The position numbers and the translations under genes were made by a program. The notes beneath the pieces were generated by a model. The model was given only the letters and a program-made list of their open reading frames with translations, was not told the origin of the DNA and ran no database searches. From Acanthornis magna (taxonomy: Eukaryota > Chordata > Aves > Passeriformes > Acanthizidae): DNA of 64,000 nucleotides. Location of the stretch: the NCBI GenBank assembly GCA_036785705.1, contig JAWUZG010000159.1:558001-622000 (forward strand). The letters run 5' to 3'. This document shows positions 56,091 through 64,000 of this stretch, in pieces (position 1 is the first letter of the stretch; each line of letters starts with the position of its first letter).

Positions 56091-59000
56091 GCTGTTGGGG
56101 TCAGCCGGATGCCGTGGCTGTGGCCTCGCTGCCGGGTCAAGGGCAGCCGCAAGGCCGGTGCAGACAGTGGTGCCCCGCAGCCGCAGCTGAGTGGGGAAAA
56201 CGGGTTGTTGGGGGGTTTTTGCGGCCCTGAGGAGGCTTTGGTGCTAGAAGGAGTTTAGTCCTTGGCTGCTAACTGGTGTGTGTCCACCCTGTGGAGCTGG
56301 GCCGGGAGCAGGGTGCGCTGGGCTGTTGGTGGGGCTGTAGCAGAGCCCTGGCTGCGGTGCCCTAGCAGGGGATGGTTTTCATTGCCCTGAGTGTTGTATC
56401 TCAGTGAGGACAGAGCTGCTGCTGCTCTGCAGCCGTGGCCCAGCCCTGTTATGTTGCAGAGATGACTTCTGAGCAGACGGGTGTCCCAGAGTCTGTCCTT
56501 CAGTTTATCCTTTGTGGGCTGCCCGTGAAGGCAGCTTTTGTCCTGCTTCCCTGACTCCAGTGGTGGGATTGAAGGCTTCTTCCCTTAGAGCAGGTGATAG
56601 GACAGGTTGAGGATGGGAGCTGAGCAGGCTCCTGCGTCACACGCGCTTTGTTGCAGTGTACCTGGAGACCTACGGCTGCCAGATGAACGTCAATGACACG
56701 GAGATCGCCTGGGCCATCCTGCAGAAGAACGGCTATGCCAGGACAAAGGAACTGGATGAGGTAATGCAGCACCTTGGCAGTTCCCCTGGAGCATAAGGCT
56801 GAGGGACCCCCACGCCCTGGCTGGGCCTGTAAGTCCCAGCTTTTCTCTGGAGTGCAGTTCTGTGGGATGTTATGAGTTTTGCAGTCTGAGTTCTGTGAAG
56901 GAAACTACTTAACAAGTGTGGTAGGAAGCTGTGGGTTGTCTTTTTTTCTTTAAACTGCTGGGCTCTCCCTCTCAGTTGGAGAGGGATTGGACACAGCAGG
57001 ATCCTCCTGTCTCATCTTTCAGTTTACTTTTACCATTTAGTGGAAAACTCTGCTTGTCTTTGCACCTCTGTTTGTTGAAACCTGCTCAGACAGGTTTTTT
57101 TTCCTGAGTTAAGTTTTATAGTTGGCCTTTTCAGGTTACCTGGGCAGAGCATGAGAACTTATCATTTGGCTTTTATAAATTTTTCCTTTGATGTTTCTTT
57201 CACTTTAGGCAGATGTGGTTCTTCTTGTCACCTGTTCCGTGAGGTAAGGAAACTTTCGTCACTGCTGGGCTTGGACAGTTTTTAAGGAATTACCACTTGA
57301 AAACCAAGTCAATAAATGTGTTATGTGAGGAAAGGAGTGTCCAGGTGTGACACTGACGGTTTAGTTGAGGGTAGAGCTGGCTGATGCTATGATTTACAAC
57401 ATCAGTTGTGCTATAAATTGCTTCCCTATATAGTGAGAAATCCTTTGGTAGTGTAAGTTCTGTGTATATGTCGTAGGCAGTGAGAGACCTGCACAATTAA
57501 TGATTTTGTTTTTAAATATTCTATCTTCTCTTGAAACAGCTGTCTAGTACAATGTCTGTACTTCAAAAATGTGAGAAGTATGTGTAGGGGCAATTTGATA
57601 CAAAGGGAACTTTGCTTGTTTTTTCTGAATGCAGAAGATACCAAATGCTCATTGTCACTTGCAGGGTACCTCATACTGTGGCCAAGGCACTTTTTGTCCC
57701 CAGGAGCTTAGTCCCTGAGGTGTTTCTGCAGTGGAGATGCTCTCAGGCAAGCAAAGTGATAGTAGATAAGATAGAGGCAGGACATAATCCCCACACCACA
57801 AACAGCACTTTCAGGTGCCATTAGGTCCATCAGGTGGATGATTCCCTGCCTTTAGCTGAATTCTCCTCACTTGGGCTGCATAAGGCCGGGGCTCTGCTCG
57901 TCTGCAACAGTTGGAATACCCAGTTTTCCTGGCTCCCCAGGGAGAAGGCAGAGCAGGCCATCTGGAACCGTCTGCAGCACCTCAAGGCGCTGAAGGCCCG
58001 GCGGCCCCAGGCTCGTGCTCCGCTCCGCATTGGGATCCTGGGTATGGCCATGCTGCATCACCTGTATCCCGCTGGCAGCATTCGCCTTTCCCTGGGGTGA
58101 AAGCAGCTGGAAAGGGCTGCAGGGGAGTAACGGAGGGCAGGCACTGCCTCACGAGGACCCTTCTCCTTTGTTGGCAGGATGCATGGCCGAGAGGCTTAAG
58201 GAGGAGATTCTGCACAGGGAGAAGCTGGTCGATGTCGTGGCAGGCCCTGATGCCTACCGTGACCTTCCCCGGCTGCTGGCCTTGGCAGAGTCTGGCCAGC
58301 AAGCTGCCAATGTCCTGCTGTCCCTGGATGAGACTTATGCAGACATTCTCCCTGTCCAGACTAGTGCAGGTGGCACAACAGCATTTGTGTGAGTACCTTT
58401 TCCCAGTGCTTGTTTCTGTGCAGAACAGATGTGTCAGTGACAGCAGCTGTCCAGGAGATGCAGTGCCTGGCTGCACTGTGTCTACCAGAGTGTGTGTGTT
58501 TGCTGCTGCTTTGCTGTGTGGTCTCTGTGTGGAACTGGCTGGAGGCAGCAGTGCTGGGCTCACCCTGGGCAGTATGCAGCATGGATGGTTCTTTCAGAGC
58601 TGTTGTGGTGTGAGCTGTGCTTTACCCCTCGGCAGGTCCATCATGCGGGGCTGTGACAACATGTGCAGTTACTGCATCGTGCCCTTCACCCGAGGCCGGG
58701 AAAGGAGCCGCCCCATCGCCTCCATCCTGCAGGAGGTGAAGATGCTCTCAGATCAGGTGAGGAAGAGCCTCCTCCCACCTGTCCCAAACCATGGGAGAAA
58801 GGGTGGTTCCTGGTGAAAGTGTTTTCAGTGGTACTTTTAACCAGTGTCACTGCCTTTATCTGCAGAGATGAGGTTACTGTGGGATTCCACCAGTGACTTT
58901 CTGATTCCCCTTGTAATACTCCATGACAGGGAAGGGAACTGTTGGAAACTCCTTGGAGTAAAACCATGACTGCCCTTGCAGCTCAGCCATCATGCCTGGG

Positions 59001-61802
59001 TTATATTTTTCCCTCTCTGTTTATGTTGTAGGGAGTAAAAGAAGTGACCCTCTTGGGTCAGAATGTCAACAGCTTTCGAGACCTGTCTGAGGTGCAGTTT
59101 CAGTCAGTGGCTGCCCCGGGCCTCAGCCGTGGCTTTAGCACCGTCTACAAAGCCAAACAAGGAGGTTTGCGCTTCGCACACCTGCTGGACCAGGTCTCCA
59201 GGATTGATCCAGAAATGAGGATCCGTTTCACCTCTCCACACCCCAAGGATTTTCCTGATGAGGCAAGTGTAAAATAAACACCTTGGCCTCTACTGGCAGG
59301 CAGGGAGGCAGCTCTGAAATGTGAGGTTGTGCTGTGAAGGGCTGTGCTGCCTTCCTTAAGCCAGCACATCCTTAAGGGAATGTGAAATGCCAAACTGGGA
59401 GCAGCAGCTCCTGGGAGTTGGGTGTTGGGGCTAAAACTGGCAGGTTTGCAGTTTGCTGGCTTTTACCCAGGGAAGACTCTTTCCTTGGCACCCTGGTACA
59501 GTTAAGCTGTCTGAGACATCTCCTGATCACTTACCACAGGTTCTGCAGCTCATCCAGGAGCGACACAACATCTGCAAACAGCTGCACCTCCCAGCCCAGA
59601 GTGGGAGCACACGAGTCCTTGAGGCCATGCGGCGAGGGTGGGTCACCCCACGAGGAGCCCTGTGTCCTGCCCTCTGATTTGGGCTGCTGGTTTCTCCTCA
59701 CTGATGTCATGGGTTTCCAGGTAGCAAATCCATGTGCTGTTCATTGCAGATACACAAGAGAAGCATATTTAGAGCTCGTACACCACGTGCGTGACTCTAT
59801 TCCAGGTGTGTGTTCCTTTGGCTTGGACTGAACTTGGCACGGCTGTATCTCACTGTCCTTTCTTGAGTGAAGCATTCCTCTTTTCCATGAGGGAAGTGTA
59901 CAGCTGTGTCTCTGTTCCAGGAGTGAGCTTGAGCAGTGATTTCATCGCTGGGTTCTGCGGAGAGACAGAGGAGGATCACCAGCAGACGGTGTCCCTGCTG
60001 CGGGAAGTCCGCTACAATGTCGGCTTCCTGTTTGCCTACAGCATGAGACAGGTGAGCGTAGGCCCTGGTGGAGAAGGCTGTTATCTCTGCGTGTGTCACC
60101 TAAACTCCTCAGTGCTGCTTCTCACAATAACACATATTTTTAAAAGCTGTTGGAAAGCATACCCGAAGACTTGGTATATTGGTAGATGTCACTTCTCCCA
60201 GGCAAAACTTGTAGGGTATGTGGTTTTGCGAGGCCTGTTGTTGTGCCTAGGAGGCTTCCAGCTCCTCTGTAGGAGCATCGAGGTTGGTTACTGCTCGGTG
60301 ACCTGGCTCTGCAGATGTTCCAGGGTCATTGCAGGGAAGCAACTGTGTCTCCAAAGGCTGCAGGTACCTTATTTGCTGATCAGGAGAGTGCTGATGGAGC
60401 TGGGCTTGAGCCCAGCTATAGGGACTGTCAGTCAAATCTGAAGAGAAATGGTGAATTTTTGAGAAGGTATTTCCATGAGAAGAGTGGGTAGTTGATAAGT
60501 CTCCGTTAGAATGCCCTCTAGAATGTATGGTCCTGATCGGAAAGAGGGTTGGGAAGCATAAGGAAGCAAAGGGATTTGGATCACCGTTCAGTACACTGAC
60601 AAGAAGCAGTAGAGTACATTGCCTGTCTATAGACACATCCCACACAGGAGTTGAAAACTATTTCACAGCCACTGGTACTCAGTGCCCTACATCAAACCTA
60701 CTGCCTAAAAGGTGGAGCGGAAAAACGTGAGGAGCACGAGGACGTGGCTGGTGCTGAGCACCTGGAGTAGTTAATTTGTGATACAAACTGAAATGCTGGG
60801 AAGCTGTTGCTGGGAGAGCAGCAGAGCTGGCTGGAGTCAGACAAGGCTCTGAGCTCAGACTGGGTGCTGGGGGGCCGCACTGGCTCTGTGTGTGTGCAGA
60901 AGACCCGGGCACATCACCGGCTGCAGGATGATGTCCCTGCGGATGTGAAGAAGCGGCGGCTGGAGGAGCTCATTGCCACCTTCCGGGAGGAGGCTGCGCG
61001 GGCCAACGCGGCGCTGGTGGGACAGGCCCAGCTGGTGCTGGTGGAAGGGGTGAGTGTGCCTGGAATGGAGTTGTCCTCCTCCCTTCATGCTGGCTCTGAG
61101 GCTGTGCACAGCAGTCTCCACTTCTGCCTTCCCTTCTCACTTTCCCCGTGTAATCCCAGGACTCCCAAGACAGTTTCTTCACACTTAAACAGACAGCCTG
61201 ACTTTTCCAGAGCACTGAACTGAGCACAGGGTGTGGGATCGGTTAGGGATGTGTCTCTGGCCAAGCACAGAATTAATGCTCTGGAGTGTGAGTGTCACCC
61301 AGCAGCTCTGGCCACAGGGCTCCATTCCAGGGCTTGGTTAATGTGGGTTTAATACCATCAATAGTGCTCAATTAATTCCCGAGGCAATAAAGCCCAGCAG
61401 TGAATCAGAGCAATTGCCATGCAGGTAATGTTCCCTGTCCTCTTTCCAGCCCAGCAAACGCTCTGCCTCGGAGCTGTGTGGGAGGAACGACGGCAACATC
61501 AAGGTGATCTTCCCTGACGCTGAGCTGGAGGATGCTGCCGACTGCGGGGCTCTGGGCAGAGCCCAGCCGGGGGACTATGTGATGGTGAAGGTGACCTACC
61601 TGCAGTGCTCATTTCCTTGCACAGTCCTGTTCTCTAGGGCAGCTGCTGCCAGAAGAGCCTAAAATTAGAATGGATCCTCCCCAGCCTTTCTGTGCCTGAG
61701 GACCTGTGTTGTTTCTTTCAGGTAACCTCTGCCAGCTCGCAGACCCTGCGGGGAGTTCCACTCTGCCGGACCACCCTGTCCCGTGCTGCTGCTTCTCACT
61801 GA
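55833..61802 (+). CDS. CDK5RAP1: CDK5 regulatory subunit-associated protein 1, mitochondrial tRNA methylthiotransferase, 13 exons, 564 aa
   Basis: Radical-SAM enzyme that adds a methylthio group to i6A37 of mitochondrial tRNAs. Exons: 55833-56067, 56657-56760, 57209-57243, 57941-58041, 58178-58388, 58636-58756, 59032-59262, 59540-59637, 59750-59805, 59921-60051, 60900-61049, 61450-61590, 61722-61802. The total is 1695 nt, in frame, with TGA. The first 78 residues are Arg/Ala/Pro-rich with few acids, fitting a mitochondrial presequence. The N-terminal methylthiotransferase domain has Cys86 (TYGCQMN), Cys122 (LVTCSVR) and Cys160 (ILGCMAERL). The radical-SAM motif GCDNMCSYC gives Cys235, Cys239 and Cys242. 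A TRAM-like domain ends the protein. All introns are GT-AG except intron 7, which is GC-AG. Confidence 0.96.
58636..58756 (+). CDS. CDK5RAP1: CDK5RAP1 exon 6, radical-SAM cluster exon
   Basis: Encodes [20 protein letters not shown] followed by [21 protein letters not shown]. The CxxxCxxC cysteines bind the catalytic 4Fe-4S cluster that cleaves S-adenosylmethionine, and all three are intact. Confidence 0.95.
59263..59539 (+). other. CDK5RAP1 intron 7, a GC-AG intron
   Basis: The exon ends CCTGATGAG and is followed by GCAAGTGT, the usual context of GC donors. The acceptor CACTTACCACAG precedes GTTCTGCAGCTC. Joining gives [13 protein letters not shown], as in human CDK5RAP1, with no frame change. 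No GT donor nearby preserves the conserved residues. Confidence 0.9.
60052..60899 (+). other. CDK5RAP1 intron 10
   Basis: 848-base intron, bounded by GTGAGC and a TG-rich tract ending TGTGCAG. No exon or repeat family was recognised inside. Confidence 0.8.
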
Positions 61803-61930
61803 GGGATCCCTGCTGCCCCTTGATGGAAGCAGCATATTTTCTCCAGGAAGAAACAAGAAAGTGTGGCCAGGTGGAGATATGGTAGAAACAGGGAGATATA
61901 TATGTATATTAAAATTTATTTATGAAATAA
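61803..61930 (+). other. CDK5RAP1: CDK5RAP1 3' untranslated region (proximal)
   Basis: Short non-coding stretch ending in an AT-rich block with ATTAAA at 61908-61913. Exact AATAAA hexamers also occur at 62830-62835 and 62922-62927, so a longer 3' UTR of about 1.1 kb is possible. Confidence 0.5.
61908..61913 (+). terminator. Candidate CDK5RAP1 polyadenylation signal
   Basis: ATTAAA, the commonest variant of the hexamer, within AT-rich sequence 106 bases after the stop codon. The AATAAA sites near 62830 and 62922 are alternatives. Confidence 0.4.
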
Positions 61931-64000
61931 TACATATATATTTCTGCTTTGATGCTGACTTGCCCCTCATAGAGGTTTGCAGGTTCAGAGATGGAAGTTG
62001 TGTGTGTGAACTTGCAAAACCCAAGTACTGTGAGATTGCGTATTTTGACTTGCCCTGAGGCTTCTCCCACCCTTGCAGTGCTGCAGGTCTGTCCTCTGAT
62101 TGTGGTCACATCCTCTGACACAGCCCAGCCTGAGAGATGGATGTGCAGAGCAGGACCTTCCTATGAGCTCAGCTGAATTTAGGAGCTGCAAAAGCTGGTA
62201 GAGCCTACAAAACACAGCTCCAGTAGCTGCTGGAGAATGGCAGGAGTACTGTCAAAGGGTAGAAAGAACTGAAAGAAGAAGATTGATGAATTCTTTCCAA
62301 ATATTGTCAAAATACCTGGAAAGGGTATGCAAGGACCCACACCACACTCGTTGGAATGTGGCGCTGGACTGTGGAATGTAAAATGGTGTTTAGCGTGCAC
62401 CAGTGAATCTGTTGTGTCTGAGGCTGAAGGAATGCAGCCTTGCCCTGGTACTGGAGAGGATTGGATCTTGTCGGGAGAAGATTTCCTTGTTTCCAGGCCT
62501 GGGGGATATATGGGAAGAGATGGCTGCTAGTTGAGGGTGATCTCTGGCCTCTTAAAACCTGGGGTGCAGTTTTATAATCCAGACGTCTATGGATGTCCTT
62601 CCCTTTGCTCACTAAGAGAAGCAGTTGTACTGATTTAAATGGCCAGTAAGTTCCTCAAGTGCATCTGACAGTTCCTTGTTTCCATCAGCCTGCAGCTGAC
62701 CCTGGCTGCACAGTGTCACATTCCAGCCTGCTCTGTGAAATTCAAACAAGGACCTGTGACCTGCACTTGTGAGTAAACTGAGATGTGAGAAAGGATCACC
62801 CTTTTTCATACAGATAATCATGTCATTAAAATAAATCCTTGTAAAAGGCTCTATCCAGTGACCAGTTTTGAAGGAACAGCTGGTAGCAGGGCAGTCACGA
62901 CATGAATTTGCAGAATTTTTAAATAAACATGAAAGGGTTTTGCTCGAAAGCCTTCTCTCCTGCTCAGCTCTTTCTGGGCTATAATTGTATCTCTTTGAAA
63001 ACAGCATGGTTCACTGAATATTCATTAGGCTTCAAGAAACAAATACATTTTGCTTATTATCTCAGAGCTGAGTCTCTTTTCCTAGAAGTGAATCTGCACA
63101 GTCAGCGCAGTCCATGTGAGCTCCGAGGTGCTGACAGGCACACAGGGCTGGTGTGCCCTCCTGCTTCCACATGGGAAAGTGTCTTTGGCCCAAGTTCACA
63201 AACCAGGGCCTGAACATCTTGCTGCCCACTGAGGGTGAGCCTTTGGCCCAGGGGGGTTTCAGGAAGGGGCAGCAGTTTGGGATAAAATCCCAAAGGAAGC
63301 AGCAGGATGTATAAGCATCGCCCCTTGGAAGTGATGGGCACTGAAGCCAACATGCTTGGCTAATCAAGCCCATGGAGTAGGGGCCCAATTTAATTGCCCT
63401 ATGGCAATTCTTTCAGCTCATGATTCCCCGACATTTTGCGAGCAGGGCCCAAGCCAGCACCCTGGAAAGAGCTGACATCCACCATTCCCTGCTCGTTTTG
63501 ACCTCCCCAGGAGCACCTATTCCAAGTGGCAAATGCAGACCTCAGTGTGCCCTCCCCCCTCCATCCTGCTTAGAGGCCAGCTGCCGCCGTTTTACAATCA
63601 TTATTTTAAGAGCGGGAGACTAATGAGGAGGAGAGCTGGGTTTTACATTTTGATGAGGAGGTGATAATGCTCACTGCACGGGCTCCCCGGGGAGCCGTAG
63701 CACTCACCATTTGCTTCGCCTCCTTAGTTTTTATAGTCCTCCGGAATGAAGACTGAGGTTTTAAGGCAGCAGAGTATCCATTAGGAAGTGCTTATGGTGA
63801 CCTTGGAGGCTGAGTCAGTCCTTTGGCACTGCCTGGAAGAAGGAATGCGTTGTTTTCCTTGCGGGCTGGAGGTGGGATGCGGTTTGTGTGTCGCTTGTCA
63901 GGTTTACTCCCTGAATCCAGCTGTTAGGAAAGCTGAACTCGTACCTCGTGCTCTTTCTTGCACGTTTCTTCTCCCACCCTGAGCAGGGACGAGAACCCTG
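61931..64000. other. Right-end stretch without recognised gene
   Basis: No exon chain was recognised. It may include a longer CDK5RAP1 3' UTR up to about 62945. Beyond 63540 lies a block with alternating TAAT-type words and GC-rich palindromic sequence (63681-63696) that looks regulatory. No mobile element was identified. Confidence 0.5.
63681..63696. repeat. 16-bp perfect palindrome
   Basis: GGCTCCCCGGGGAGCC is identical on both strands. Single occurrence, within a possibly regulatory block. Confidence 0.8.

Noticed and set aside
63690..63735. Possible minus-strand exon ending AAATG before GTGAGTG near 63713
   Set aside because: A donor-like match alone. No acceptor, frame or protein similarity supports it.
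1..64000. Prokaryotic-type systems, CRISPR arrays, tRNA or rRNA genes, and endogenous retroviral genes
   Set aside because: None of the needed signatures was seen. Repeats present are CR1, minisatellites and simple tracts.

Overview
This window is vertebrate nuclear DNA, almost certainly from a bird. Genes are split into short exons with GT-AG introns, promoters sit in GC-rich islands, and there are three copies of the CR1 retroposon with the typical avian 3' end. Gene order RPRD1B - TGM2 - KIAA1755 - BPI matches the block on human chromosome 20q11.23, which corresponds to avian chromosome 20. No prokaryotic-type operon, CRISPR array, rRNA or tRNA gene was seen.

Layout. 1-3600 (+): last intron, last coding exon and long 3' UTR of RPRD1B, an RNA polymerase II CTD-binding protein. 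3600-8375: intergenic, with a 48-53 bp minisatellite at about 6127-6520. 8375-21570 (-): complete TGM2 (tissue transglutaminase, 13 coding exons, 689 aa), convergent with RPRD1B. 21570-28950: gene-free spacer. 28950-about 41000 (-): KIAA1755 homologue (15 coding exons including an inferred first one, 1286 aa), a Sec14/spectrin-type protein of unknown function. 41000-46230: gene-free. 46237-54823 (+): BPI/LBP-family secreted lipid-binding protein (15 exons, 480 aa) with a TATA box. 54990-55665: CR1 element. 55670-about 61915 (+): CDK5RAP1 (13 exons, 564 aa), mitochondrial tRNA methylthiotransferase. 61915-64000: no gene recognised.

Exon chains were assembled by hand from reading frame, splice consensus and recall of the human orthologues. 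For TGM2, KIAA1755, BPI and CDK5RAP1 the exon lengths add up to whole codons ending in a stop, which supports the models. The genes are independent transcription units and do not form one pathway.

No undescribed system was found. The most noteworthy points are: BPI lying directly next to CDK5RAP1, which joins two loci that are megabases apart in human; a GC-AG intron in CDK5RAP1; a NAGNAG acceptor in BPI at the lipid-binding tip, which has also lost most of the cationic residues of human BPI; three tandem 12-bp TACCTG repeats just upstream of the TGM2 start; and a minisatellite with higher-order structure.
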